DNA of 40,263 bases, taken from Bacteroidales bacterium. Its GTDB lineage: Bacteria; Bacteroidota; Bacteroidia; Bacteroidales; Muribaculaceae. Below the pieces are notes generated by a model. It was not told where the DNA came from, did not search any database, and saw nothing but the letters and a program-made list of their open reading frames with translations. Positions 6,578-15,794 of the stretch are shown here, in pieces (the first letter of the stretch is position 1; every line of letters starts with the position of its first letter). The position numbers were made by a program, and so were the translations under genes. The stretch lies in assembly GCA_019415705.1 (NCBI GenBank), contig DXYS01000055.1, positions 1-40,263 of the forward strand, written 5' to 3'.

Positions 6578-8545
6578 ATGAACAAGTCACTGTCACATTT
6601 TACGGCTTTCGTCCTCGCGGGCTGCGTGGTCATGCACGCCGGAGAGGCACAGCCTGACACAATCTCAGGTTTTGACAGAGCGCTCGATGAAATCGTGGTG
6701 ACCGCGACACGCGCCCCGCGTCTGCTCAAGGACGTGCCCGTACAGACTGTGCTCATCACCTCAAAGGACATTGCACGCACCGATGCCACAAACATCGAGG
6801 GCCTACTGACTCAGGAGATGCCCGGCATCGAGTTTTCATACGCCATGAACCAGCAGGTCCACATGAATTTCGGCGGTTTCGGCGGGCAGGGTGTCCTGTT
6901 TCTCGTAAACGGCGAACGCCTCGCCGGCGAGACAATGGATGATGTCGATTTCAACCGCATGAACATGAACAACGTCGAACGCATCGAGATTGTGCGCGGA
7001 GCCTCGAGCGCACTCTACGGCTCAAACGCCGGAGGCGGCGTAATCAACATCATCACCCGGGAGGCCACACTCCCGTGGGCTCTCAATCTCAACGCCCGTG
7101 TCGGGCGCCACCGCGAGCAACGCTATGGCCTCACTCTGTCAAACCGCCACAAAGCCATAAGCAACAACCTGTCGGCAACCTTTTATGACATCGACAATTT
7201 TGACGTCACGAGCAGCCCCGACCCTGCGACACGCGTGTTCACCACTGTTTACGGCAACCGCACCTATGACATCAAGGACGAAATTACACTTCGCGCCGCC
7301 GACGGGCTGAAACTATCCGCCCGGGGCGGATATTTCTTCCGCCAGCTGACACGCACCGAGGATACCCCCGAAAGATATCGCGATTATTCAGGAGGCCTGC
7401 GCGGAGAGTGGCTTTTCGGCCGCGGCAACAAGCTCAATCTGTCATACGCCTTCGACCAATACGACAAATCTGATCTCTACCGTCTTACAGACCGCGACGT
7501 GCGCTCATACAGCAACGTGCAGAACTCGACACGCGCGCTCTACAGCTACACCACTCCGCGCGGCGACATACTCACGGCCGGCGCTGACTATGTCCATGAC
7601 TATCTGATGAACACACGGCTCAACGGCCGCAAACACACTCAGGACAATGCCGATGCCTTCGTGCAGTATGACCACACCTTTGACGACCGCTGGGAAGCTG
7701 TCGGCGCGGTGCGTTACGACTATTTCTCAGACGGAGATATTTCGCGTGTGACACCTAAACTGTCAGTGCGTTACCGCCCCGTCGAGCGCCTCAACCTGCG
7801 TCTGTCTTACGGCATGGGCTTCCGCGCGCCGACTCTCAAAGAAAAGTATTATGACTTTGATATGGCCGGCATATGGATTGTCAAGGGCAATCCCGCACTC
7901 AAGCCCGAGAGCAGCCACAACATCAACATCTCGGCCGATTACACGCGACTCAACTATAATTTCACTGTCACGGCCTACTACAACCGCGTCACAGACAAAA
8001 TCACGACAGGACTCCCCTATTACCTCCCCGGCGATGACAGCCAGCTCTATCTCGACTATGTCAACCTGAAGGGCTACAGCATCACCGGCGCAGACGTCAC
8101 CCTGCAGGGACGGTGGAACTGCGGCGTATCTGCCAAAATTGCCTATTCGTTCACTCACGAGCGTACGGCCCGTAATAAAAACGGCGAACGTCCGTCAAAC
8201 CAGTACATGCCCTCGCGCCCCCACTCGCTGACGGCACGCGCCGACTGGACACGCGATTTCTCGCGGAAATACACTCTCACAGCCGGGCTCAACGGACGCT
8301 TCCTCTCGTCGGTCGACAACAGCGAATATAAAGACTATTATGACCTGTCGGCCGGCATGACCACAGTGCGATATCCGGCTTATACCATCTGGCGCCTGTC
8401 ATGTTCGCAGCTTTTCTACAAAAAAGTCAGACTGACACTCGCTTTAGACAATATCTTCAATTATAAACCCGACTACTATTATCTCAACGCCCCGCTCACC
8501 GACGGCATAAGCTTTCAGGCCGGCGTAAGCATTGACCTAAACTGA
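6578..8545 (+). CDS. TonB-dependent outer-membrane receptor, HmuR-like
   Basis: The product has 655 residues. The start at 6578 gives a signal peptide and lies 10 bp after the HmuY-like stop; a longer frame from 6398 overlaps the upstream gene and is rejected. Order: TonB box region (DEIVVTATRAP, about 40), plug domain to about 165 (LYGSNAGGGVINIITRE), then a 22-strand-type barrel ending in aromatic-rich GISFQAGVSIDLN. The barrel has FRAPTLKE (about 416) and GNPALKPE (about 438), matching the FRAP...NPNL block of haem receptors. The His usually found between these two motifs is absent here. It imports a ligand, probably haem or an iron/cobalamin-like chelate, captured by the two upstream lipoproteins. 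Confidence 0.88.
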   Translation: MNKSLSHFTAFVLAGCVVMHAGEAQPDTISGFDRALDEIVVTATRAPRLLKDVPVQTVLITSKDIARTDATNIEGLLTQEMPGIEFSYAMNQQVHMNFGGFGGQGVLFLVNGERLAGETMDDVDFNRMNMNNVERIEIVRGASSALYGSNAGGGVINIITREATLPWALNLNARVGRHREQRYGLTLSNRHKAISNNLSATFYDIDNFDVTSSPDPATRVFTTVYGNRTYDIKDEITLRAADGLKLSARGGYFFRQLTRTEDTPERYRDYSGGLRGEWLFGRGNKLNLSYAFDQYDKSDLYRLTDRDVRSYSNVQNSTRALYSYTTPRGDILTAGADYVHDYLMNTRLNGRKHTQDNADAFVQYDHTFDDRWEAVGAVRYDYFSDGDISRVTPKLSVRYRPVERLNLRLSYGMGFRAPTLKEKYYDFDMAGIWIVKGNPALKPESSHNINISADYTRLNYNFTVTAYYNRVTDKITTGLPYYLPGDDSQLYLDYVNLKGYSITGADVTLQGRWNCGVSAKIAYSFTHERTARNKNGERPSNQYMPSRPHSLTARADWTRDFSRKYTLTAGLNGRFLSSVDNSEYKDYYDLSAGMTTVRYPAYTIWRLSCSQLFYKKVRLTLALDNIFNYKPDYYYLNAPLTDGISFQAGVSIDLN

Positions 8546-8546
8546 T

Positions 8547-9410
8547 ATGGAAAAGAAAACAAACTATTTCGGCCGCGCCGTCGCATCATTTCTGCTCGTT
8601 CTGCTGACGATGCCCCTCGGACATGCGCTCATGATTATAATGGAGCACACGATGGCGCCCGGCCCTCTTCACATATGCGCATTTGCAATGGGACTGGCAG
8701 GTATGCTGCTGACCATCGTCGGCATATTTGTCCACGGTGATTTCCGCCAGACCCTCTGTGGCCTCTTCGGCGGTCTGCTGTTCTGGACCGGATGGGTCGA
8801 GTTCCTCTTTCAGTATTATGCCGACCGTTTCGGCATGCAGCCTTTCACTGACCCCGTCAGCGGCAAGGTGACACAACCCGAATATCTCATACTGCCGGCC
8901 TCGTTCGGATTCCTGATGATGTTCTTCATGCTTTATACATTCAGCACCCGCACGGGATGCAACTTTTTCAACCGGATACAAAAACACTTGCTCGGCAGCC
9001 GCCGCGACATCATCGTCGCGCGTCCGATGACACGTCACACGGCGCTCGTGACATTCATGGAGCTCAACCTCATGATGTGGACATCATACGTCGTGCTGAT
9101 GTTCTGCTACGACACCGACTTCCTCGGCGACACCCATCCCGTGACCATAGCCTTGGCCATAACATGCCTTGTCGGCTCGATGTTCATATTCCTCAAACAG
9201 ACACGCATCGCCTCATGGGGCGCCAACATACGCATGGCCATAGCCACAGTGCTGGTCTTCTGGACATTTGTCGAGATACTCGGCCATATAGGCCTCCTCA
9301 ATGAGATATGGGTCGCCCCGATGCAGCATGTTTGGGAAATGACGCTGATTGTCATTATCTTTGTAGCCCTCGGCGCCTACACCCTTTGGGCCGGTCTGAA
9401 AAAAAGATGA
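8547..9410 (+). CDS. Eight-helix inner-membrane protein of unknown function in TonB uptake operon
   Basis: I do not recognise a named family for this 287-residue protein. It has about eight hydrophobic helices (near 10-30, 42-62, 72-92, 112-132, 168-190, 195-215, 228-252, 262-282) and short polar loops. Possible cofactor residues are embedded in or near helices: H26 and H34 in the first pair, and EILGHIGLL plus MQHVWEM late in the protein. It begins one base after the receptor stop and overlaps the PepSY-type gene by ATGA, so it is translated as part of the set. A role with the PepSY-type partner in transmembrane electron transfer to the imported metal ligand is an inference from context only. 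Confidence 0.8.
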   Translation: MEKKTNYFGRAVASFLLVLLTMPLGHALMIIMEHTMAPGPLHICAFAMGLAGMLLTIVGIFVHGDFRQTLCGLFGGLLFWTGWVEFLFQYYADRFGMQPFTDPVSGKVTQPEYLILPASFGFLMMFFMLYTFSTRTGCNFFNRIQKHLLGSRRDIIVARPMTRHTALVTFMELNLMMWTSYVVLMFCYDTDFLGDTHPVTIALAITCLVGSMFIFLKQTRIASWGANIRMAIATVLVFWTFVEILGHIGLLNEIWVAPMQHVWEMTLIVIIFVALGAYTLWAGLKKR

Positions 9411-10855
9411 ACTGGCGCAGACAACACCGTTGGTCGTCACTGACCGTTTGCTTCTTCCTTCTGACGATGTGCCTCTCGGGCATCGTCCTCAACCATCGCC
9501 CGGTGGCTGACGGCGTAGACGTGTCGCGCCGGCTGCTGCCGCCGTTTTACTACTATGACGACTGGAATCAGGGCCTCATGCGCGGCACCATCAGCCTCGG
9601 ACGTGACAGCGTCCTAGTCTACGGAAGCGCAGGTCTTTGGCTGACCGACCGCCGCGGCAGCCGCTTCGATGACTTTAACGCCATGCTGCCGCATCGTGCC
9701 GCGTCGAGAGTCATTCTATCGGCCGCACGTCGCGGCGACACACTCCAAGTCCTCACGCCCGAGGCATTATACATTAGTACTCTCCGCGATACAAATGTAT
9801 CACGCCGCATACAGTTTACATCCGACGAACGCCTGAGCGACATGACCGTCACCGCTGACAGCATCGTCATCACCGGACGCTCCCACCTCTACGTCTCGCC
9901 CATAGAGCAGCTCGATTTCAAAAAAATCTCCCTGCTCGCGCCCGACGAGCCCGATTTCGGCCGCAAGACACTATTTGACAAAGTGTGGCGCTTTCACAGC
10001 GGCGAGATGTTCGGCACGGGCGGACGCCTCGTCGTCGACGCAGTCGCTCTCGTGCTTCTACTTCTAATTATCAGCGGTTTCATAATATGGCTGCTGCCAC
10101 ACATCATCCGCCGCAAGGCCCGTGGTCGCCGCGACGTGAAACCGGCAGCGCACTTTCTTAAGACAAACGTGCGGTTACACGGCCGCATCGGCTATTACAC
10201 GCTGATTTTCACCGCCGTGTGCGTCTTCTCAGGCTGGCTGCTGCGTCCGCCCTTCCTTATCGCCTTGGCCACACTAACCACGCCCGCCCCCGAGTGCGAC
10301 AACCCGTGGCACGACAGCCTGCGCATGCTGCGCTACGACCCCGACAACCGTCGATGGCTGCTGCTTGGCAGTGACGGAGCATACACGATGAACACACTGC
10401 ATGACAAACCCGCCGCGACATCCGTCTGTCCGCCCGTCAGCGTCATGGGGCCGACCGTCTTCCGTCAGATTGACGGGGGCGACTGGTTGGTAGGGTCTTT
10501 TTCCGGGCTATATCGCTGGAACGTGACCGGCGGCACTGTCCGTGACTATTTCACAGGCGCCCCTGCCGAGAAAAAAGCCGGACCGCCCTTCGGCCGCAAT
10601 GCCGTCGCCGGCTACTCTGACGATTTCGACAGCGGCCCCATAGTTGTCACCTACGACCGCGGTACAGACCTCATAGCACAGCCCGACAGCCTCCGTTATT
10701 TGCCGATGCCGCTATGGAACGTCGCCTTGGAGACCCACACCGGCCGCATCTTCTTCGGCACCGCCGCCACATGGTTTTATATCACCTTCCTCGGCGCCCT
10801 CACCCTCTGGTCGCTCATCACCGGCCTCCTCCACCGAAAAAAAGTAAAAAATTAA
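9407..10855 (+). CDS. PepSY-associated transmembrane (PepSY_TM-like) protein
   Basis: The product has 482 residues. The start at 9407 overlaps the previous stop as ATGA and begins with HRWSSLTVCFFLLTMCLSG, the standard first helix of PepSY_TM proteins. Four helices are visible (about 10-30, 220-243, 265-283, 455-475), with large periplasmic loops between 1 and 2 and between 3 and 4. Family His-containing motifs recur: RFHSGEMFG before helix 2, VRLHGRIGYY before helix 3 and LETHTGRIFFG before helix 4. Such proteins accompany TonB receptors and are thought to reduce or release iron from imported chelates at the inner membrane. It is the last gene of the operon and converges on the Rossmann protein gene 33 bp away. 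Confidence 0.82.
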   Translation: MNWRRQHRWSSLTVCFFLLTMCLSGIVLNHRPVADGVDVSRRLLPPFYYYDDWNQGLMRGTISLGRDSVLVYGSAGLWLTDRRGSRFDDFNAMLPHRAASRVILSAARRGDTLQVLTPEALYISTLRDTNVSRRIQFTSDERLSDMTVTADSIVITGRSHLYVSPIEQLDFKKISLLAPDEPDFGRKTLFDKVWRFHSGEMFGTGGRLVVDAVALVLLLLIISGFIIWLLPHIIRRKARGRRDVKPAAHFLKTNVRLHGRIGYYTLIFTAVCVFSGWLLRPPFLIALATLTTPAPECDNPWHDSLRMLRYDPDNRRWLLLGSDGAYTMNTLHDKPAATSVCPPVSVMGPTVFRQIDGGDWLVGSFSGLYRWNVTGGTVRDYFTGAPAEKKAGPPFGRNAVAGYSDDFDSGPIVVTYDRGTDLIAQPDSLRYLPMPLWNVALETHTGRIFFGTAATWFYITFLGALTLWSLITGLLHRKKVKN

Positions 10856-10888
10856 GGCCCTTAACGCCCTTAAGGTCCTTAAAGATAC

Positions 10889-11440
10889 CTATTCCACCCT
10901 CACCCTCTTTCCGGCGAGTGAGTCGGAACTCTCCAAGGCGGCGAAGAGGACAATGCGTGCTAACTCTGCCGCAGTCAGCTGCGGAGCGTCAATGACAGTG
11001 TGACGGAGCGCGCTCGCATCGTAATCACCTGATTCATAAATTATCACTCTCGCCTCGCCTTCTCCGGCAAGCTCAGCCGACGGGCTGACAATGACATCGA
11101 CGCCGCCCCATGCCTCGTTTAAGGCCGCGAGCGCCTCACCCACAGCTTCAGCCGTGACAGCTTCGACAGGATAAAAACGCGCGCCGCAACTCTGTGCCAA
11201 CGCCGTCCCCGCGCGCCGGTCAATGCCTGCGAAAGCCACACGCGCCCCCGCCTCACCGAGACGTCTGACTATCGCCTGCCCACGCTCACTGAGCCCGTCA
11301 CACACAAAAATGCGACGACGCTCGAAATGCTCGTTAAAAATCTGACGGCGCGGCGCGCCCTTATATGACGACGCAGGACGCCCCGACGCCTGCGCGCGGC
11401 GGTGCTCATCCATTTTATTCTCGAGATAATTGTCAGCCAT
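10889..11440 (-). CDS. Short Rossmann-fold (SDR-like) protein lacking catalytic motif
   Basis: This 183-residue protein begins with a charged helix (MADNYLENKMDEHRRAQ) followed by a single nucleotide-binding Rossmann unit: RRIFVCDGLSERGQAIVRRL, AGARVAFAGIDRRAG and GGVDVIVSPSAE. It resembles the N-terminal half of short-chain dehydrogenases, but the family's glycine motif is degenerate, the NNAG motif is replaced by SPSAE, and no YxxxK is present. The family norm is about 250 residues. It may bind a nucleotide without catalysis, or be a reduced paralogue. It is divergent from porT with 63 bp between them, where a TATTTTTG box (11463-11470, minus) could serve this gene. Confidence 0.6.
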   Translation of the reverse strand: MADNYLENKMDEHRRAQASGRPASSYKGAPRRQIFNEHFERRRIFVCDGLSERGQAIVRRLGEAGARVAFAGIDRRAGTALAQSCGARFYPVEAVTAEAVGEALAALNEAWGGVDVIVSPSAELAGEGEARVIIYESGDYDASALRHTVIDAPQLTAAELARIVLFAALESSDSLAGKRVRVE

Positions 11441-11503
11441 GTTCTAATAACGTTTTCCCCGGCAAAAATACAATAATTTACAATTGCCGACGTTAAATAT
11501 CTG

Positions 11504-12220
11504 ATGAAATTGACCAAACTGATTATCACATCGATTATATCTCTGCTGGCGCTCACGGCCACGGCACGCGACTTCAACGACAAGCTCGCCAATCGCCCGT
11601 ATGCCGACTTGCGCCGCTGGCATCTCGGATTCTCGATTGGCGCCCATACCGAGGGCATCAACTTCAGCCACAACGGTCTCATCACCGAGTCAGGCGAGGA
11701 GTGGCGCATCGAGCAGACCGACTATCAGCCCGGTTTCTGCGTCAACGGCCTCATAGACCTGCGGCTCAACAACTACTTCTCACTGCGTTTCTCGCCCGGC
11801 ATGTACTTCGGCAGCCGCGGTCTCGAGATGCGCAATCTGACCGACGGCGCCACCGAGCGTCAGACGCTCAAATCGACCTTTGTCGTACTCCCCTTCGACA
11901 TCAAATTTGCCTCGCAGCGCTACCGCAACTGCCGCCCCTACATGGTCAGCGGCGTCATGCCCGCCTTTGACGTCTCAAAAAAGCGCAGCGAGTTCATACA
12001 GACCAAATCGGCTGACTGCTATCTGACCGTCGGCTTCGGCTGCGACTTTTACCTGCCCTTCTTCAAGCTCAACCCCGAGATAAAATTCTGTTTCGGCATG
12101 GCTGACGTCCTGCAGCACGACCGCCCCGACCTCGAGGATGACCCGCTCAAACTGAGATTCACACAGTCAGTCAAACGCGCAACATCCAAGATGATAGTGC
12201 TGACATTTTATTTCGAATGA
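11504..12220 (+). CDS. porT: PorT/SprT-family outer-membrane protein of type IX secretion
   Basis: The product has 238 residues with a signal peptide (about 1-21) and an eight-strand-type beta-barrel of the PorT family: HLGFSIGAHTEGINFSHNG near the N-terminus, LRFSPGMYFGSRGLEMRN and the closing MIVLTFYFE. PorT is needed for type IX secretion in Porphyromonas gingivalis. It heads the operon, and its TGA overlaps the porP start (ATGATGATG), so the two are co-translated. In P. gingivalis, as I recall, porT lies apart from porPKLMN, so this linkage is notable. No consensus promoter could be identified in the short gap upstream. Confidence 0.85.
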   Translation: MKLTKLIITSIISLLALTATARDFNDKLANRPYADLRRWHLGFSIGAHTEGINFSHNGLITESGEEWRIEQTDYQPGFCVNGLIDLRLNNYFSLRFSPGMYFGSRGLEMRNLTDGATERQTLKSTFVVLPFDIKFASQRYRNCRPYMVSGVMPAFDVSKKRSEFIQTKSADCYLTVGFGCDFYLPFFKLNPEIKFCFGMADVLQHDRPDLEDDPLKLRFTQSVKRATSKMIVLTFYFE

Positions 12221-13218
12221 TGATGACCGCGCTCCGCAAACACATTTCCAAAGCTCTTGTCTGCGCAGCAGCCGCTGTGGGTCTCGCCACAAGCGCCTCC
12301 GCGCAGACCGACGCCCAGTTCTCGCAGTACTACGAAGTCCCCTCATACTATAACCCCGCGGCCATTGGCCTGACCGACTTCATCCACATCCGCGGCGGAG
12401 CCCGCATGCAGTGGGTCGGCATCGACGGAGCCCCGCGCGACTTCATTGCCACGGCCAACATGCCCCTGCGTCTTTTTGGCAAACGCTTCGGCCTCGGCGT
12501 CGTCTTCGACACCGACAAAGCCGGACTCTACAACTCAGTCAATGTCGGCGCCCAGCTCGGCTATAAATTCAAGCTCCTCAAAGGCGAATTCACCGCCGGA
12601 CTGCAGCTCGGCTTCTTCGACCAAGGATTCAAAGGCTCCGAGGTCTACATCCCCGACGACAACGACTATCACGACCCCGACGATGAGGGTCTGCCTACAA
12701 CCGACATACACGGCACGGCCTTTGACCTCGGCGCAGGACTGTGGTACACCCACCGCCTCTTCTCCGTCGGTCTCTCGGCCACACATCTGACCGCCCCCAC
12801 CCTGCGCATGACAGCCGAAGCCACATCCGACCAGACCGAGCGCTACTACGAGTTCAAGGCCCGGCGCACACTCTATTTTATGGCCCAAAGCAATATTCAG
12901 ATAAAAAACACGTTATTTGAAATAGTTCCCTCCCTGCTGGTCAAGAGTGACTTCTCGTTTACCGGAGGCGAACTGACCGTGCGCGGCCGCTACAACAAGT
13001 TTCTGACCTTCGGCCTCGGCTACCGCTGGCGTGACGCCATTATCGCCACAGTCGCCGCCGAGTTCCGCAACATTTTCATCGGTTACAGCTATGACTACGC
13101 CACCTCGGCCATCTCCAAGGCCTCGAGCGGCAGCCACGAAATCATGGCCGGCTACCGTCTCAAATTAGACATGTCAGACAAAAACCGCCACAAACACAAG
13201 AACATACGCATAATGTAA
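12217..13218 (+). CDS. porP: PorP/SprF-family type IX secretion outer-membrane protein
   Basis: The product has 333 residues: signal peptide (VGLATSASAQ, about 30), then the family signature DAQFSQYYEVPSYYNPA and a transmembrane barrel of the PorP/SprF type with repeated glycine-aromatic strands (GLGVVFDTDKAGLYN, FTAGLQLGFFDQGF, HEIMAGYRLKLDM). PorP-type proteins sit in the outer membrane with the GldK/N ring, and some serve as anchors for CTD proteins. The gene directly precedes gldK, the usual order. The 77-bp gap to gldK has a small ATGC-aaaa-GCAT hairpin but no promoter that I can support. Confidence 0.92.
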   Translation: MMMTALRKHISKALVCAAAAVGLATSASAQTDAQFSQYYEVPSYYNPAAIGLTDFIHIRGGARMQWVGIDGAPRDFIATANMPLRLFGKRFGLGVVFDTDKAGLYNSVNVGAQLGYKFKLLKGEFTAGLQLGFFDQGFKGSEVYIPDDNDYHDPDDEGLPTTDIHGTAFDLGAGLWYTHRLFSVGLSATHLTAPTLRMTAEATSDQTERYYEFKARRTLYFMAQSNIQIKNTLFEIVPSLLVKSDFSFTGGELTVRGRYNKFLTFGLGYRWRDAIIATVAAEFRNIFIGYSYDYATSAISKASSGSHEIMAGYRLKLDMSDKNRHKHKNIRIM

Positions 13219-13295
13219 CACCATAAATGCAAAAGCATCAACATAACATATAAACCGATACAAAAGCAACATTTCTCTCAAGTTCACGACAATAT

Positions 13296-14747
13296 ATGAA
13301 GACAAGCAAAAATATCATCGCAACCGCTCTGACCGTCATGGCCCTCACGACTGCCTGCGCGACCGGCTCGCGTAACGCCGGCGGAGGCGAAGTCACAGGC
13401 GTCTCAGGCTCATTCTGGGCCGAGCCCACGCCCTACGGCATGGTACTCGTCGACCGCGGCTCCATGGAGGTCGGCCCACAGAAAGCCGACAGCGCGTGGA
13501 ATCTCAAAGCCGACGCACGAGGCATTTCGGTCGACGGATTCTGGATGGACGAGACCGAAATCACAAACAGCAAATACAAACAGTTTGTCTTCTGGGTGCG
13601 CGACTCCATCATCCGCGAGCGTCTCGCCGACCCCGCTTACGGCGGCAACGAGGAGTTCAAGATTGAGGAAGACCGCGACGGAAACCCCGTCACGCCTCAC
13701 CTCAACTGGTCCAAGGCCATCCCGTGGCGTAACCCCAACGAAGACGAGCAGCGCGCCATCGAGAGCGTCTACCGCACAAACCCCATCACCGGTGTGCGAG
13801 AGCTCGACGGCGAACAGCTCAACTACCGCTACGAGGTCTACAACCACACCGAGGCCGCCAAACGACGCAATCGCCTCGACCCGCGACGCCGCGAGTACAA
13901 CACCGATATGCCGACTCCGACCGACGTGCCCGTAATCTCCAAAGACACAGCCTACATCAACGACGAAGGCGAAATCATCCGTCAGACCATCACACGCGGC
14001 CTCACCGGCGACTACGACTTCCTCAACACCTATATCGTCAACGTCTACCCTGACACAACAGCTTGGGTCAACGACTTTGACAACGCCTACAACGAGCCCT
14101 ACGTCCGCCTCTACTTCTCACACGGCGGCTACAACGAATATCCCGTCGTCGGTGTCAGCTGGGAGCAGGCCAACGCCTTTGCCAACTGGCGCACAGACTT
14201 CCTGCGCCGCTCCCTCGGCCGTGACGGCATCTATGTCGAGCCCTATCGCCTCCCGACCGAGGCCGAGTGGGAATACGCAGCCCGCGCCGGTGTCAACGAG
14301 AACATGTACCCGTGGGAGGGTGACCTCGCTCTGAGCGACGACAAAGGCTGTTTCTACCCAAACTTCAAGCCCAACGAAGGCAACTACGTCAAAGACGGCC
14401 ACGTCATTACCTCGCGCGTCGGCACCTACGCCCCCAACGACTTCGGCCTCTACGACATGGCCGGTAACGTCAGCGAGTGGACATCGACAGCCTACACCGA
14501 GAGCGTAGGCAAGCTCACCTCCGACCTCAACCCCGAGTACCGCTACGACGCCGCTCAGGAAGACCCCTACAAGATGAAACGCAAGATCATCCGCGGCGGC
14601 TCGTGGAAAGACGTTGCCCATAACGTGCGCTCCGACCTGCGCATGTGGGAGTATCAGAACGAGCAGCGCAGCTACATCGGCTTCCGCTGCGTCCGCTCTC
14701 AGATAGGCTTCGCCCGCGGCACAAAATCAGGCAAAGTCAAGAAATAA
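13296..14747 (+). CDS. gldK: GldK/PorK lipoprotein of the type IX secretion ring
   Basis: The product has 483 residues with a lipoprotein signal (ALTTAC, Cys21). The mature part is a formylglycine-generating-enzyme/SUMF1-like fold: EPTPYGMVLVDRGSMEVGP near the N-terminus, DETEITNSKYKQFV, RLPTEAEWEYAARAG, DMAGNVSEWTSTAY and the C-terminal GGSWKDVAHNVRSD and YIGFRCVR. GldK/PorK forms, with GldN/PorN, the periplasmic ring under the outer membrane; the fold is structural rather than known to be catalytic. A roughly 100-residue insertion around 150-260 carries charged low-complexity sequence, as in other GldK proteins. Confidence 0.95.
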   Translation: MKTSKNIIATALTVMALTTACATGSRNAGGGEVTGVSGSFWAEPTPYGMVLVDRGSMEVGPQKADSAWNLKADARGISVDGFWMDETEITNSKYKQFVFWVRDSIIRERLADPAYGGNEEFKIEEDRDGNPVTPHLNWSKAIPWRNPNEDEQRAIESVYRTNPITGVRELDGEQLNYRYEVYNHTEAAKRRNRLDPRRREYNTDMPTPTDVPVISKDTAYINDEGEIIRQTITRGLTGDYDFLNTYIVNVYPDTTAWVNDFDNAYNEPYVRLYFSHGGYNEYPVVGVSWEQANAFANWRTDFLRRSLGRDGIYVEPYRLPTEAEWEYAARAGVNENMYPWEGDLALSDDKGCFYPNFKPNEGNYVKDGHVITSRVGTYAPNDFGLYDMAGNVSEWTSTAYTESVGKLTSDLNPEYRYDAAQEDPYKMKRKIIRGGSWKDVAHNVRSDLRMWEYQNEQRSYIGFRCVRSQIGFARGTKSGKVKK

Positions 14748-14783
14748 TCCCGATATCATCATCACTACACTTCCTTTCATAAA

Positions 14784-15743
14784 ATGGGAAAAGTAAAAGC
14801 TTACCGCAACATCATAAGCGCCTTTATCAGCAGCGAGAAAGGTCAGCGTTTCTTTAATTTCGCATACAGTATCGGCGCCGCCATCGTCATCTGGGGCGCC
14901 CTCTTCAAGATACTTCACCTCCCCGGCGGCAACACCCTGCTGTCGGTCGGCATGGGCACTGAGGTGCTGATGTTCATCCTTACCGCCTTTGACCGTCCCC
15001 CGCGCGAATACCGCTGGGAGGAAGTCTTTCCGGCCCTTGACCCTGACCGCGAGGACGACCGTGACGCCGCCGGCGACGAAGGCGTCTTCATCGGACGTCA
15101 GGCCGGACTCCCCCGTGTCAGCGAGGCCGAGGCTCGCCGAGCAGCCGGCATCCCCTCCGACATTAACCTGTCTGAAAACGATTCGCGCTCGCTGTCGGAG
15201 AGCATAGCCAAGATGGCCGCCGCCTCTGACCAGCTCTCGCGCATGGCTGAGCTTACAACCGCCACACAGCGCTATCTCGACCAGATGGCCTCGATAGCCT
15301 CAGAGATGCAGCACCTGCGCGAAACCACCGCCGCCCTCAACAACGTCTCTAACGTCCTCCTCGAAAGCTATCGCGCCATAACCGAAAACTCCGAGAACAT
15401 CACCCGCAGCTCCGCCGGCTACGTCGAGCAGATGCAGGACCTCAACCGCAACATCGGCGGCCTCAACACCATCTACGAGATACAACTCAAAAGCATCTCG
15501 TCTCAGCTCGACTCAATCGACCGCGTCAACCGCGGCATCAAAGACATCCGCGACATGTATGAGAAGAGCGCCGGACAGAGCGCGCGCTACTGCGAGGAGA
15601 CCGAGAAGATGGCACGCTACATGCAGCAGCTCAACTCTGTCTACGAAAAGATGATTACGGCCATGACCGTCAACATGTACCGCCCCATGATGGGCGCCGA
15701 TCAGCCCGCGCAGTCACCCTCATCCGACAGCCCCGCCGTATAA
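14784..15743 (+). CDS. gldL: GldL/PorL inner-membrane motor protein of type IX secretion
   Basis: The product has 319 residues. Two transmembrane helices lie near residues 25-42 and 52-69. The second contains the buried glutamate E60 (GMGTEVLMF) and the inter-helix region has FKILHLPGG, both signatures of the GldL proton-channel subunit. Five GldL helices surround two GldM helices in the proton-powered motor. After the helices comes a long cytoplasmic part, including a predicted coiled coil from about 130 to 300 with repeated Met/Asn/Leu heptads. It lies 36 bp after gldK and 51 bp before gldM. Confidence 0.95.
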   Translation: MGKVKAYRNIISAFISSEKGQRFFNFAYSIGAAIVIWGALFKILHLPGGNTLLSVGMGTEVLMFILTAFDRPPREYRWEEVFPALDPDREDDRDAAGDEGVFIGRQAGLPRVSEAEARRAAGIPSDINLSENDSRSLSESIAKMAAASDQLSRMAELTTATQRYLDQMASIASEMQHLRETTAALNNVSNVLLESYRAITENSENITRSSAGYVEQMQDLNRNIGGLNTIYEIQLKSISSQLDSIDRVNRGIKDIRDMYEKSAGQSARYCEETEKMARYMQQLNSVYEKMITAMTVNMYRPMMGADQPAQSPSSDSPAV

Positions 15744-15794
15744 CCCCCTCTCCTTAAGCAATCAATTAGACTCACAGCGACAACAGACAAATAA

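Noticed and set aside
9308..9406. Longer start for the PepSY-type protein
   Set aside because: The added residues are out of character, and the ATGA overlap at 9407 fits the operon pattern and the first helix.
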